Positions 1 through 9,306 are shown, numbered from the stretch's first letter. The stretch: 64,000 bases of DNA from Crocinitomicaceae bacterium (GCA_022447665.1 JAKVAQ010000022.1:1-64000); one strand, 5' to 3'. Translations and numbers: made by a program. Notes: generated by a model not told the origin, from the sequence alone.

Positions 1-264
1 CAAGATGGATTCATGCAATTAAACTTAGGTACGTATATTAAATATGGTGCCTTTACAGCGGGTGCATGGTGGAGAGCAAGAGATGCATTTATCTTAACCG
101 TTGGAATTGACGCAGGTACATTCAGATTCGGTTATAGTTATGATATTACGATTTCACCACTTACAAATGCTAGTGGTGGATCACACGAACTTTCACTTGG
201 CTTAAACTTTAGCTGTAAAAAGCCAGTTAAGAAATTTAGAACGATCTCTTGTCCTTCGTTCTAA
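1..264 (+). CDS. Type IX secretion system membrane protein, PorP/SprF family (C-terminal end only)
   Basis: The reading frame is open from the first base and gives the last 87 residues of a gene that starts before the window. It has the alternating hydrophobic/aromatic strands of an outer-membrane barrel. It ends with the glycine-rich 'SGGSHELSLGL' strand and a 'FRTISCPSF' tail, a combination that is typical of PorP/SprF C-termini. Family members sit in the outer membrane and work with type IX secretion and, in gliding species, with SprB-type adhesins. Such genes often follow giant gliding-motility-type adhesin genes, so the missing upstream gene may be one; this is inference. The ATG at 13 is internal and not the start. 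Confidence 0.85.
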   Translation, partial: QDGFMQLNLGTYIKYGAFTAGAWWRARDAFILTVGIDAGTFRFGYSYDITISPLTNASGGSHELSLGLNFSCKKPVKKFRTISCPSF

Positions 265-383
265 GAAGAAACGTTTATAGAGTTGAAATGAAAAAAACTA
301 CATTACTCTATTAAACTTTGGGGTGGTACCCAACATTCTGACTTAACCTAGTTAATAGGAATGATTTTCTTTGTTTTGGTTTG

Positions 384-417
384 CAAAAAGGGTTACGGTT
401 TCCGATAGCCCTTTTTG
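384..417 (+). terminator. Rho-independent terminator after the PorP/SprF gene
   Basis: CAAAAAGGG at 384-392 pairs perfectly with CCCTTTTTG at 409-417. A short inner CGG/CCG pairing lies in the 16-nt loop, and a T-rich run follows. It stands 120 bp after the PorP/SprF stop and before the next start at 440. Being nearly symmetrical it might act in both directions, but only the + side has an upstream gene to end. Confidence 0.7.
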
Positions 418-426
418 TTTTTCTTG

Positions 427-434
427 TACTTTTG
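427..434 (+). promoter_or_regulatory. Bacteroidota -7 box (TACTTTTG)
   Basis: TACTTTTG fits the Bacteroidota -7 consensus TAnnTTTG and ends 5 nt before the ATG at 440. No TTG at the expected -33 distance was found, because that region is taken by the terminator hairpin. The leader would be very short. This box supports the ATG at 440 over the alternative TTG at 371. Confidence 0.4.
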
Positions 435-439
435 TCCGC

Positions 440-916
440 ATGAAACAAATTAGTCAAGAGAACCTCGTAAATGCAGTTAATCATATTCACGGATTAGATG
501 ATGAAGGACTGGACAAGTTCATTGAAAAGTACGCTATTGGCCAACCTAACTTAATTGGCTATGTATTGCAAGCCGGCGAGGAATTTCAAAATGAAACCTT
601 GGCTAATTATTCTCTGTACTATTTCGCTATTATTATGAAGTCAATAGAAGAAGCAGCGATAGAGTTAAAAGAGATTTCTGTAGAAGATATAGACAACTTT
701 CAAGAACCCTTTTTAATAGCTTTAGATGAGGCGTTTAAGAAAGAAAGTGAAGAAGCCTTATTCGAATTAGTAAGTCAACCAGTTCTTCAGCAATTCCTAG
801 CAGAAGATTTAACCCAAGAAGATGAGAATGGCGTAAGTCTTGATGATACTACAATTAATCAACTCTTTATTGTGCTTCACGGTACAGTTGGTTTGATTAA
901 TTCTGTTCACGCCTAG
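440..916 (+). CDS. Uncharacterised small acidic protein
   Basis: A 158-residue cytosolic protein with no signal peptide or membrane segment. I do not recognise the family. It is rich in Glu/Asp and leucine and looks all-helical ('MKSIEEAAIELKEI', 'FLIALDEAFKKESEEALFELV'). An in-frame TTG lies further upstream at 371, but it would put a terminator hairpin inside the coding region, so I chose the ATG at 440, which has a -7 box just ahead. The stop is only 3 nt before the ATG of the GT87 gene, so the two are probably cotranscribed. Confidence 0.65.
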   Translation: MKQISQENLVNAVNHIHGLDDEGLDKFIEKYAIGQPNLIGYVLQAGEEFQNETLANYSLYYFAIIMKSIEEAAIELKEISVEDIDNFQEPFLIALDEAFKKESEEALFELVSQPVLQQFLAEDLTQEDENGVSLDDTTINQLFIVLHGTVGLINSVHA

Positions 917-919
917 GAA

Positions 920-2131
920 ATGAAGCGTTTCTGGAGCAGCGCTACTACTGGAGAAAGAACACTCTTTATAATTTTGTGTCTTTTCTTTCTCGTAGTATTT
1001 CTTTCTGAATACGTTAACGGAAGATTTTGGCTCAATGATTTTAGAGTTTATTATGATGCGGCAGGCGCCCTGCTGAACGGTGAAACTATTTATGGTGAAG
1101 CTTTTGGTTTATCATCAGGGTTTTATAAATATGCCCCTATTGCTTTGTTGCCATTTATCCCATTTAATTTATTGTCTTTTGAAACAGCGGCTATTATATT
1201 TTACTTCATCCTATCGGGTTGCTACTTATTGTCCGTTTTCTACATTCCTAGCCGAATAAATTCATTACTTGGTCTACATGATCAATCCGGAAAACGCTAT
1301 TGGACTTTTCTATTATTTAACTTCTTAATTATTGCAAGTCATTGCCATAGGGAGCTCCACTTGGGAAATATTAATATAATACTTCTCATATTGGCTTTTA
1401 CAGCCTATTATTCATATCAAAAAGGTGGAATTTACCTATCCGCAGTGCTTATCGGTATCATCGTATTATTCAAACCACATTTTGTGATTATTCTTTTACT
1501 ACTAGCCCTTTGGCAAAAATGGAAAGTGCTTTTTACAGCTTTTGGGGTCTTGGTGGTAGGACTTTTGTTGCCTGTTCTTTGGTTAGGTGTAGACGGTAAT
1601 TTTTCGATGCTAGGTGAGTGGGGCGGAACGATGCTAGGACATAGTGAAAATCTAGAAGGTTCAGTGAATACCATTTATTTCTACCCGGTAAAAATCTACA
1701 ATACATTTCGAGGAGGTGATTCAGCAAATCTAATTGCCCTTGCTTCTGTTTTGTTGGCCGGTGTAGTTTCACTTATTACTCACTTCAGGTTTTTTGGCAA
1801 GGCAGATGGGAAAATTGAAAAAGAAAGACTTTTCATGTATGAGTTTTTCGTTGTGTTAGCATTAATTCCCTCTTTATCTGTTACCGATACGGAACACTTT
1901 GTATTGGCTTTGCCATTAATAGTGTACTCTCTCTTAAAATTTTCAAAATCAAACTCCATCTTTTTTAAGCTGTTCTTTGTTTTTGCATGTTTCCTCTATG
2001 GTGGAGATTGGGGAGACCTCATGGGAGATTTTAGTAAGGTTATGAGAGGGTACGGTTTACTAGGTCTTGGAAATGTTTTGATCATTATTACTTCCATTCA
2101 TTTCTATAAGGTAAAAAAGAGCGTCGCATAA
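920..2131 (+). CDS. GT87-family (DUF2029) integral membrane glycosyltransferase
   Basis: A 403-residue multi-pass membrane protein with about ten hydrophobic segments. The N-terminal loop after the first segment carries 'NDFRVYYDAAGALLNGETIYG' (from about residue 39) followed by 'FYKYAP' (68-73). This is the arrangement seen in GT87/DUF2029 enzymes, GT-C fold mannosyl- or arabinosyltransferases that use polyprenyl-phosphate sugars on the outer side of the inner membrane. D40 and D46 are candidate catalytic or metal residues by analogy. The acceptor cannot be told from the sequence; an envelope or secreted glycoprotein glycan is plausible. It follows the small acidic protein by 3 nt. Confidence 0.8.
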   Translation: MKRFWSSATTGERTLFIILCLFFLVVFLSEYVNGRFWLNDFRVYYDAAGALLNGETIYGEAFGLSSGFYKYAPIALLPFIPFNLLSFETAAIIFYFILSGCYLLSVFYIPSRINSLLGLHDQSGKRYWTFLLFNFLIIASHCHRELHLGNINIILLILAFTAYYSYQKGGIYLSAVLIGIIVLFKPHFVIILLLLALWQKWKVLFTAFGVLVVGLLLPVLWLGVDGNFSMLGEWGGTMLGHSENLEGSVNTIYFYPVKIYNTFRGGDSANLIALASVLLAGVVSLITHFRFFGKADGKIEKERLFMYEFFVVLALIPSLSVTDTEHFVLALPLIVYSLLKFSKSNSIFFKLFFVFACFLYGGDWGDLMGDFSKVMRGYGLLGLGNVLIIITSIHFYKVKKSVA

Positions 2132-2179
2132 AAAATGAACCTTTCTTTCCAACTGATGTACTAGTCCAAAATCAAGGAC

Positions 2180-2893
2180 ATGAAATCAGTTTTTACATTT
2201 TTATTGCTAGGCGGAGTTTTAACTTCTTTTTCCCAAACCAAGAGAATTGCCTACTTAAGTCATAGTGGTTCATTAGATGCGTTTGAAATTCAAGGTGGTG
2301 ACTCATTTGGTTTACCTCCAATGACTATTGATTCTTTGATATTTATAAATGATACCACGCTTGTACAAGTTTCTTCTATTGGAGGAGATTGGCATGTTCA
2401 AAAAGATACAATGATTAACCATCCCTTGCTTTTAGATGAAAATATTGATGTAGATAGCATGAAGTATTATTACCGGGGAGATGATACGAAATTTGTGGGA
2501 TTTGAATCATCAAGAAAATGCGGGGCTATTAATACTACTACTGGAATTCAAGAAAGCTCAGTTGAAGTTCAGCATAATTTAGATTACGATTCTGCGGGTT
2601 CAGACGATACGCTAGTTCCTCTTCAGAAGAAAGAAATATTCGATGTAGCTCCAAAGGAAAAACCTTTCGATTTTAATGTAGATATACGTGACACAATGTA
2701 TGTCGATACTTTAGTAAAACCTAAGGAGTCTATCATATCAAGACAGAAGTATAAAAAGAATGAAATAATACCTGTTGGGTTTCCTTCGGACGCGGATGGA
2801 GGTCTATTTTTTAGATGGACTGTTGGAGTGCTCTTTGCTTTTTCGTTTTTGTTTTTCGTTTTCTTAAACTATCGTCAATCAAAATTGGTCTAG
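2180..2893 (+). CDS. Uncharacterised secreted protein with C-terminal membrane anchor
   Basis: 237 residues. It has an N-terminal signal peptide (about 1-19, ending SFSQ), a long polar periplasmic body rich in Asp and Ser, and one membrane helix near the C-terminus (about 212-231) followed by a short basic tail (YRQSKLV). This predicts a periplasmic domain tethered by its C-terminus. No family was recognised. It ends 6 nt before the next gene, a multi-pass membrane protein, so the two likely form one unit. ATG at 2180 starts directly with the signal peptide. Confidence 0.7.
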   Translation: MKSVFTFLLLGGVLTSFSQTKRIAYLSHSGSLDAFEIQGGDSFGLPPMTIDSLIFINDTTLVQVSSIGGDWHVQKDTMINHPLLLDENIDVDSMKYYYRGDDTKFVGFESSRKCGAINTTTGIQESSVEVQHNLDYDSAGSDDTLVPLQKKEIFDVAPKEKPFDFNVDIRDTMYVDTLVKPKESIISRQKYKKNEIIPVGFPSDADGGLFFRWTVGVLFAFSFLFFVFLNYRQSKLV

Positions 2894-2899
2894 AGAGAA

Positions 2900-4042
2900 A
2901 TGAAATATTTTAGCACTTGGGGAATATTCGCGTCCTTAGGATTCATTTTCTTTCTGCCTTTTCCATATTTTTTAATCAGTTTTTGGAGCGATTTACTAAA
3001 GGCATTATTTAACCCTATTTGCGAAGGAATTCTCGCTACTATACAACCTGATATGCGCTATTTAGGTATAGAATCAGACAGCGCTGGTATGTGGATTTGG
3101 TTAGGGTTAATTTCGGTATTTGCCGCTAGCATTACTTTGATTTTCTTTCGTAGAATTAAATTAAGTAAGGTATATAATTGGCATTATGCAACGGTAGCCT
3201 ACTTTTTGGCCTTTATTCTAATTAAGTATGGATTCGATAAGCTTTTATTGAATCAGTTTTATTTTCCAGAACCTAATATCCTGCACACTAGAGTAGGGCA
3301 GATGGATAAAAGTCTCCTTTATTGGTCAAGTATGGGTTCAAGTCCAGTCTACAGTATTTTTTCAGGTTTAGTGGAGATTATTCCTGGAATATTACTCTTA
3401 TTTCGAAGAACAAGAGCCTTCGCAGGATTTATAGCAATGCTCGCTTTTACAAACGTATTGGCGATAAATATCGGTTTTAATGTGGATGTAAAACTTTTAA
3501 GTTCTGTTCTTCTCTTCATGAGTATTTATATCTCATTTCCGTTTTTAGTACTCATCAAACGGCTGATTATTTCTCCGAATCAATTTACCCGTATGTCACT
3601 TAAGCCAAGAGTTATAAAGGACTATAAGTGGTATTCTGGAATTAAGGTGTTACTCATCTTTTTACTTCTTGTTGAAGTTATAGGTCCTTTTACGTTGAAG
3701 TCAGAAAATATTTATTTGGAAGAACTAGCGGGTACCTATTTAGTAGAAGTTTATGGAGAAGATTTTAAGCAAGTACCAAAATACATTCATCTTCATTCTA
3801 AAGGGTATTTAATCGTTGAATACTATAACGATTTCATGGAGGATTATGAGATGAAAATTAATGCTGATTTTATTCAATTACGTAAGGGTCAAGAAGTAAA
3901 TGAATTGAAGTATATTCGAGAAGGTGATGTTCTTGTTCTTACATCCAACTCGGAAAATTCGATGCTGTTTTTTAGAGGAAGGAAAATGAACAATGAACTT
4001 TTACCTTTGAGTCAAAACCGTTTTCAATGGGTTGCTTATTGA
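2900..4042 (+). CDS. Multi-pass membrane protein, DoxX-like
   Basis: 380 residues with about seven or eight membrane segments in the first 280 residues, then a soluble C-terminal part (about 285-380). The segment 'YFLAFILIKYGFDKLLLNQF' and the later 'GLVEIIPGILLLFRRTRAFAGFIAMLAF' resemble DoxX/SURF4-like four-helix membrane proteins, but the similarity is by eye. Function unknown; DoxX-like proteins are sometimes linked to quinone or thiosulfate metabolism. It sits 6 nt after the C-anchored secreted protein. Its 3' end overlaps the convergent beta-helix gene by 7 bp. Confidence 0.6.
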   Translation: MKYFSTWGIFASLGFIFFLPFPYFLISFWSDLLKALFNPICEGILATIQPDMRYLGIESDSAGMWIWLGLISVFAASITLIFFRRIKLSKVYNWHYATVAYFLAFILIKYGFDKLLLNQFYFPEPNILHTRVGQMDKSLLYWSSMGSSPVYSIFSGLVEIIPGILLLFRRTRAFAGFIAMLAFTNVLAINIGFNVDVKLLSSVLLFMSIYISFPFLVLIKRLIISPNQFTRMSLKPRVIKDYKWYSGIKVLLIFLLLVEVIGPFTLKSENIYLEELAGTYLVEVYGEDFKQVPKYIHLHSKGYLIVEYYNDFMEDYEMKINADFIQLRKGQEVNELKYIREGDVLVLTSNSENSMLFFRGRKMNNELLPLSQNRFQWVAY

Positions 4043-5403
4043 TGAATTAGACTCCAATCAAAACCATCTATTGAAGTACCCTTGGGTTTGTTTTTTCCTC
4101 TTACTTTATTCCCATATTCAAAATGGTTTTCTCCTTTAATTTTATACTTCCCACGTAAGAATTTCGACTTTACAATTTCGTTTCCAATGAAGTTTTGACT
4201 TGTAGCGCTTTTTTTGGAGGTGATAATGATTCCATACCCATCAACATAGTTCCGAATAAAGGTGTTATAAGGTCCGTTTAAACCATGTGAGGCATCTATT
4301 ATTATGTTACCACATCTATTATTGTCTAATAAATTACAGTAAACATAATTACCATGTAATGTAATTTCTCCTGCAGAACCAGAAGGCAAGCGAACATCTT
4401 CCCAATACGGATTTGAAGACGTATTATTAGAAAATACGTTTCCGTTAGCACCGGCTTGTAATAGCATAGAATGCCTCAAATGCTCAAATGTGTTTCCTTG
4501 AATTAAACATTCACCGGAGGCAAACTGGCAAGCTATACCATAAGCTTTACCGCCAGAACCATAGCTATGCCCATCCTTGAAGAAAGAGTCTATAATCTCA
4601 CAATTATTGGCAAATTCAAGCCGAACATGGGCATAATTGCACGAATAGCTTTTCACATCCTTAACCCATGAATTTACTGTAAATCTAAAGTGAATATTAT
4701 CAGTTTGAGTCTTGGTTGGATCCTCCCTTGTAATGGTCATGGATTCTATACCTACATTTTCATTCATATCGAGTAAAACTACCTTTGGATTATTTTCTAA
4801 TAGATAATCGCGCCTTGTAGGACTTTTGAGTTTAATCCTTGTTCCTTCAAGGGATTCTACTTGAACAATCTGTCCGGTCTTCCCTCTAGCCCAAGATGAA
4901 TAAACTTTATCGTGGTCATTGTCAATAATTCTAATCCAGTTTCCTGCTTCTATTTTCGAATTAGGAGTCACCTCAATAAATTCATCTCCTTTTTTAATTG
5001 ATTCGGTGATCAGTAAAGTGTCTTTCGTTTGTTTTCCAACAGTTTGAATACAATGCGAGCTACCATTTAAGTTGAATTTAAATCTTGATTTTTCAGCATC
5101 CGCCCCTTTCAAAACGGTATTAGAAGGTAATGTAATCGGCTTCTGAAAGTAGTAGGTCCCCTCAGGAAAATATATAACCAAAGGCTCTTCTTTACATTCT
5201 TTTAGCACTTTCTTTATAATCTCGTCATTACCAGGTTTTCCATCATTCAATCCACCTACCTCAAGAAAGTTAATCTCATTGGTTGGAAACATTCTCTTTC
5301 CCTGCATTCCTGCAAGCGACCAATCGGTAAATCTACTGGGATCAAATTGCTGTGACCAAGAATGAATGGAGAGTAAAAGAAAAAATAGAATTGAAATTCT
5401 CAT
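4036..5403 (-). CDS. Secreted right-handed beta-helix protein (pectate-lyase-like superfamily)
   Basis: 455 residues with a signal peptide (about 1-17, SWSQ). After it comes a 'VGGLNDGKPGNDEIIKKVL...IYFPEGTYYFQKPITLPSNTVLKGA' type segment, the usual N-terminal cap of pectate-lyase-3/glycosyl-hydrolase-28-like beta-helices. Many short Asn-rich rungs follow (NNCEIIDSFF, GNTFEHL, NVFSNNTSS, NFIGNEIV). These folds bind or cleave polysaccharides. No definite catalytic set is visible, so lyase activity is unproven. No C-terminal T9SS sorting domain is seen. It starts 3 nt after the DUF2461 gene stop and is probably cotranscribed with it. Confidence 0.75.
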   Translation of the reverse strand: MRISILFFLLLSIHSWSQQFDPSRFTDWSLAGMQGKRMFPTNEINFLEVGGLNDGKPGNDEIIKKVLKECKEEPLVIYFPEGTYYFQKPITLPSNTVLKGADAEKSRFKFNLNGSSHCIQTVGKQTKDTLLITESIKKGDEFIEVTPNSKIEAGNWIRIIDNDHDKVYSSWARGKTGQIVQVESLEGTRIKLKSPTRRDYLLENNPKVVLLDMNENVGIESMTITREDPTKTQTDNIHFRFTVNSWVKDVKSYSCNYAHVRLEFANNCEIIDSFFKDGHSYGSGGKAYGIACQFASGECLIQGNTFEHLRHSMLLQAGANGNVFSNNTSSNPYWEDVRLPSGSAGEITLHGNYVYCNLLDNNRCGNIIIDASHGLNGPYNTFIRNYVDGYGIIITSKKSATSQNFIGNEIVKSKFLRGKYKIKGENHFEYGNKVRGKNKPKGTSIDGFDWSLIHQ

Positions 5404-5406
5404 TGG

Positions 5407-6066
5407 CTACATAGCCTTAGCAAAGAAATCCATTACAGGTTTTTGAGCTAAATAGGCTTTTTCTAAAGTATCCATCAAATTTGAATCCAAAACTATCTCC
5501 GGATCAAATTGCGCAAACCAGTAGAATTGTTTGTTGTAAATCAAATCAAACTTCTCAGCCTCTTCCTTAAAATCTCTTACAATCTTATTTTTCTCACCTC
5601 TCATTTCTCCATACAAGTCTTTGAAGTCTTCATCAGAAAGTAGCTTTTCCACTTTTTTCTGATGCTTCGCAAGTTGTTCACGAATATTATAAAGTTGGTC
5701 TTTGTCTGGCTGGTAGACTCCGCCATAGACTCTAAAATGTTCTGGGTTCGTTTCGATGTATAAACCAGGGAAGGCTTTGTCTTTTTTACCGTTTGGCGAA
5801 ATAATAGCTGAGCGATTTATTTTATAAGGACTTTTGTCCTTTGAAAATCGAATATCTCGATTAATTCTAAAGATGGCATCCTTATGCGTAATCTGGATTG
5901 ACTTATCGTGTTTTTGAATTCGCTCTATCAAAGCATTCACGAAGTCTTCAAAAGGCTTTTTCACTGAAGTTTCGTAACGTTTTCTATTTACATCAAACCA
6001 ATCCTTATGGTTATTCCCTGCGAGTTCAATGAAAAAATTAAGAAAGTCTTCGTCAAAATACTTCAT
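5407..6066 (-). CDS. DUF2461 family protein
   Basis: 219 residues, soluble, with no signal peptide. It has the DUF2461/TIGR02453 signature: N-terminal 'FFIELAGNNHKDWFDVNRKRYE', then 'IFRINRDIRFSKDKSPYKINRSAIIS' and 'PGLYIETNPEHFRVYGGVYQP'. Full length for the family. The molecular role of the family is not established. It is followed at 3 nt by the beta-helix gene; the ATG at 6066 has the near -7 sequence TAACTTTA upstream on the minus strand. Confidence 0.85.
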   Translation of the reverse strand: MKYFDEDFLNFFIELAGNNHKDWFDVNRKRYETSVKKPFEDFVNALIERIQKHDKSIQITHKDAIFRINRDIRFSKDKSPYKINRSAIISPNGKKDKAFPGLYIETNPEHFRVYGGVYQPDKDQLYNIREQLAKHQKKVEKLLSDEDFKDLYGEMRGEKNKIVRDFKEEAEKFDLIYNKQFYWFAQFDPEIVLDSNLMDTLEKAYLAQKPVMDFFAKAM

Positions 6067-6125
6067 GTTGTGTGTTTGGAATTAAAGTTAATAATTATAC
6101 TCTTGTCGGTTGAGAATAGAAATAA

Positions 6126-7778
6126 TTACTCTAAGCTATACGCATCATATTTTAAATTCCCTTCAAGGTAAGTTTGAACCACGAAACTATTTAGAACCTC
6201 TTCTTCGCTTACTTCCATAATATCTTGTGATAGAATTACAAAATCGGCATATTTCCCTTTTTCTAATGAGCCTTTCTCGTGGTGCTCAAAGTTCGAAAAT
6301 GCGGGCCATATAGTCATTCCTAGTAGAGCTTCTTCTCTAGTCAGGGCTTCTGAAGAATAAAACCCTTCTTTTGGATGACCTTCATGATCTTTTCTAAAAA
6401 CTGCCGCATAAAAAGTATAGATCGGGTTAATGTGTTCCACTGGAAAATCAGTACCTAAAACTATCTTCCCATACTTCTCTAAAAGAGTCTTATAAGCATA
6501 TGCTCCTTTTATCCTGTCTTTCCCTAATCTATCTTCAGCCCACCGCATATCAGAAGTACAATGAGTAGGCTGCACTGATGGTACAATTCCATAATTCAGG
6601 AAGTAATCAAAATCAGCTTCATTAATCACCTGAGCATGCTCAATTTTCCATCGATGATCTGAAACACCTTCTAACACTTCAGCATAAATTTCTAATAGTG
6701 TTCTATTCGCCTTATCTCCTATACAGTGCGTATTTACTTGGTACTCTAATTCCAAAGCGAGCTCACAAATCTCTTTAATCTCAATGGCTTCTTGAAGCAG
6801 AAAACCAGAGTTGGCAGTATCATCTGAATAAGGCTCTAGCAAGCAGGCGCCTCGAGAACCGAGGGCTCCATCGGCAAGAATCTTAAACGAGCGAATGTGT
6901 AAATTCCCTGTTTTAAAAATTCCATTCTCCATAGCCCAATCTAAGTTCTCTTCATCTGGAAATAGCATAGCGTAGTTTCTTATTTCGAGTGCTTCACTCG
7001 AGTACAAATCAACAAATAGAGCTCTGTCTTCTGGACTTAAACCGGCGTCATTCAATGATGTTAGTCCTACTTCGTAAAAGTCTTTTTGTGCTAATTGAAG
7101 TAATTCTTCTTTTTCAGAATCTGGCATTATTGGCATAGCGCGACTTACAGTATCAAAAGCATTGTCCAATAAAATACCAGTAAGTCTTCCATCAATCACT
7201 TCAATATAACCTCCTTCAATAGTGGTTTCAGTGGTTATTCCTGCAATTTCAAGTGCTTTAGCATTGGCAAGCGCTGCATGACCATCAACTCTTCTAATGA
7301 GCACGGGTATGTCAGGGAATAATGTATTGAGTTCAGTATTGTTAGGGAAAGTAGCGTCTTTCCATAAGGTTTGATCCCAGCCTCTTCCAGTAATATAGTT
7401 CGTATTTCTTTCTTCTTGAAATGCTTTAATTCTCTCTACGACCTCATTAAACGAAGTCGCACCAATTAGATCTACCTGATTCTTTGTCTGAGCATAACCT
7501 AGGAAGTGGCAATGTCCATCATGGAATCCGGGGTATACCGGTTTTTTTTCTAGGTCTATGACATTATCACAGCTGTATCCATTCAGAATCTCACGTTCAG
7601 CGCCAATATCAATGATTTTTCCATCCTTGATAGCCATTGCTGGGAAAATGTTAAAGTTTTTATCACAGGTATAAATCTTCCCATTATGTAAAATTGTATC
7701 GGCAGTTTTAGTTTGATAGCATCCCAGTAAAACTAGCGTTAAGAGAAGTGTCAAGAAGCTTTTGAAGGTCTTTTCCAT
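6126..7778 (-). CDS. Lipoprotein amidohydrolase, YtcJ-like (Amidohydro_3)
   Basis: 550 residues. A lipobox with C20 (LVLLGC) predicts a lipid-anchored envelope protein. The metal-site motifs of the amidohydrolase superfamily are all present: HxH at H89/H91 (PGFHDGHCH), K299 in 'FKILADGALGSRGA', H351 (NTHCIGDKANR), H381 (IEHAQV) and D444 (LGTDFPVE). This is the YtcJ/AepA branch, whose substrates are mostly unknown N-acyl or cyclic amides. Its first 28 bp overlap the end of the upstream membrane-protein gene in another frame, which suggests translational coupling. ATG at 7778 begins directly with the lipoprotein signal. Confidence 0.85.
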   Translation of the reverse strand: MEKTFKSFLTLLLTLVLLGCYQTKTADTILHNGKIYTCDKNFNIFPAMAIKDGKIIDIGAEREILNGYSCDNVIDLEKKPVYPGFHDGHCHFLGYAQTKNQVDLIGATSFNEVVERIKAFQEERNTNYITGRGWDQTLWKDATFPNNTELNTLFPDIPVLIRRVDGHAALANAKALEIAGITTETTIEGGYIEVIDGRLTGILLDNAFDTVSRAMPIMPDSEKEELLQLAQKDFYEVGLTSLNDAGLSPEDRALFVDLYSSEALEIRNYAMLFPDEENLDWAMENGIFKTGNLHIRSFKILADGALGSRGACLLEPYSDDTANSGFLLQEAIEIKEICELALELEYQVNTHCIGDKANRTLLEIYAEVLEGVSDHRWKIEHAQVINEADFDYFLNYGIVPSVQPTHCTSDMRWAEDRLGKDRIKGAYAYKTLLEKYGKIVLGTDFPVEHINPIYTFYAAVFRKDHEGHPKEGFYSSEALTREEALLGMTIWPAFSNFEHHEKGSLEKGKYADFVILSQDIMEVSEEEVLNSFVVQTYLEGNLKYDAYSLE

Positions 7779-9238
7779 AATATAAATATGCTGATAATTA
7801 ATAAGAGGTCAACGCCCATTTTATAACGGACAACAGCTCCATGAATAGGAACGGTCCATCCAATTATTAATGCTACAAATAAGGCCGAATACAAAAAGTA
7901 AAAGAGCTTATATTTCTCCTCAATGCCTAGCCTTCTTCGTTCTATCAACGCTAAGATAAACACCCCAATCAATATTAAGTTGCTCATAAAAGCGAGGTGT
8001 TTGAGCGCTGAACCGTTATCCCAGGGAAAAGGGCGAATTAGTGCAGAACTCAATGCTGATGGAATAGACGTGATTAGATTTAAGGAAGAATAGTCAATTC
8101 TTTTTTGCTCAAAATAACTATTACTAGGAGGTTGAACCAAATACTTTTCATAAGCCTTATCTCCTGATGGAATTTCGAATGTGTAGAATTCACTTTGACC
8201 AAAAAGCTTGTATTCACCGGGTGTTTCCTTAATCACATTTATTGAATCTGTGCCGATTCTAAAGTTTTGAAAGTACTTGAAGTCAAATGCACAGAAAGAA
8301 GAGTCAGTGACAAAAAAAATTCCCCCACGCCCAACATTAATAAGGTCCTTTTGCTTGTAAGATATTTTCTCAACGAGATTAATTTCAGAGGGGGCATTGC
8401 AGAGAAAAACAAATCCTCCAATCGATAATATTCCAAAAATTAAAACACCATTTTTTCTAGCGTAATCAATTTTGTGTAGTATAAAAATGAGACTGGTAGC
8501 CATAAGTACAAGTCCCACATAAGGCTTATTCCATCCTAAGAGCAGTCCACCTATGAGTATCAGTAAAGAATAAGGAATAGGTTTCTTTTTCCAATTAAAG
8601 AGTCCAAATAAAAATACGCCCGACGCAAGAACCAAAATGGCTTCCTTACTAATACCAGATCCCCAAAAAGCTACGGATGGAAAAGCGACAAGAGTATAAA
8701 AGAATAACTCCTTTCGTAGTACCAAATGTGAAATGCTTTTATAGATCAGTATGAGACCAAAATAGCTAATGAAAGAAAAACACAAAGCGTGAACGTATGG
8801 AGAGTTGAATGAGAAAAAATGAATTAGGGAGTTAATACGAATGATTAGGCGATTATCATTAATTAAATCTCCATTATTGCTGGTGGTCCAAATATTAGTT
8901 TGCTCTAATAAATCGTGAAAAATATTGGGATCAAGTTCTCCAAAGCCAAATAATAATTTCAAATATTCCCCTGGATGGGATTTTGCCAATTGATTCAGAA
9001 CAGCGCCATCTTTGAAAAATTCATGAGCATCACCTGATAAATGTCCATTCCCGTAAAAATAAGTGAAGATGAGCACAAAAATCACTGAAAAACTGCTCTT
9101 TAAACCCAATCCAATGAGTATATTCTTTTTACTCAATTTGAACCAATTTGAACCTCTTGAGAAGGCATAAGAACCAAGTAGTAAAAGAATTATGAAAATG
9201 AAAATGCTCAAGAGATTTAGTTTGGCTTTCTTTTTCAA
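7751..9238 (-). CDS. Uncharacterised multi-pass membrane protein (possible GT-C-like or polymer-biosynthesis protein)
   Basis: 495 residues with roughly ten membrane helices and one long soluble loop (about residues 285-385). The block 'FFYTLVAFPSVAFWGSGISKEAILVLASGVFLFGLFNWKKKP' resembles the middle of EpsG-like or oligosaccharide-polymerase-type membrane proteins, but no family could be assigned. The first periplasmic loop has an Asp (LSGDAHEFFKDG) in a position like GT-C enzymes. It overlaps the downstream amidohydrolase start by 28 bp and is divergent from purL. Confidence 0.65.
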   Translation of the reverse strand: MKKKAKLNLLSIFIFIILLLLGSYAFSRGSNWFKLSKKNILIGLGLKSSFSVIFVLIFTYFYGNGHLSGDAHEFFKDGAVLNQLAKSHPGEYLKLLFGFGELDPNIFHDLLEQTNIWTTSNNGDLINDNRLIIRINSLIHFFSFNSPYVHALCFSFISYFGLILIYKSISHLVLRKELFFYTLVAFPSVAFWGSGISKEAILVLASGVFLFGLFNWKKKPIPYSLLILIGGLLLGWNKPYVGLVLMATSLIFILHKIDYARKNGVLIFGILSIGGFVFLCNAPSEINLVEKISYKQKDLINVGRGGIFFVTDSSFCAFDFKYFQNFRIGTDSINVIKETPGEYKLFGQSEFYTFEIPSGDKAYEKYLVQPPSNSYFEQKRIDYSSLNLITSIPSALSSALIRPFPWDNGSALKHLAFMSNLILIGVFILALIERRRLGIEEKYKLFYFLYSALFVALIIGWTVPIHGAVVRYKMGVDLLLIISIFILWKRPSKAS

Positions 9239-9306
9239 AAGTAGGCATTGTTGAAAAATACCTATTACTCGTTAAGAACTAATCGCATTCAAAGGGTTAA
9301 TATGAT

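Noticed and set aside
288-314. ATGAAAAAAACTACATTA..., an 8-codon frame that looks like the start of a signal peptide
   Set aside because: It stops after MKKTTLLY and nothing homologous follows in another frame; too short to call a gene or a remnant.
315-331. TTGGG...CCCAA hairpin with GGTACC
   Set aside because: Short stem, no T-run, and a much better terminator lies just downstream.
371-439. N-terminal extension of the small acidic protein from a TTG at 371
   Set aside because: It would place a terminator hairpin (384-417) and a -7 box inside the coding sequence; the ATG at 440 fits better.
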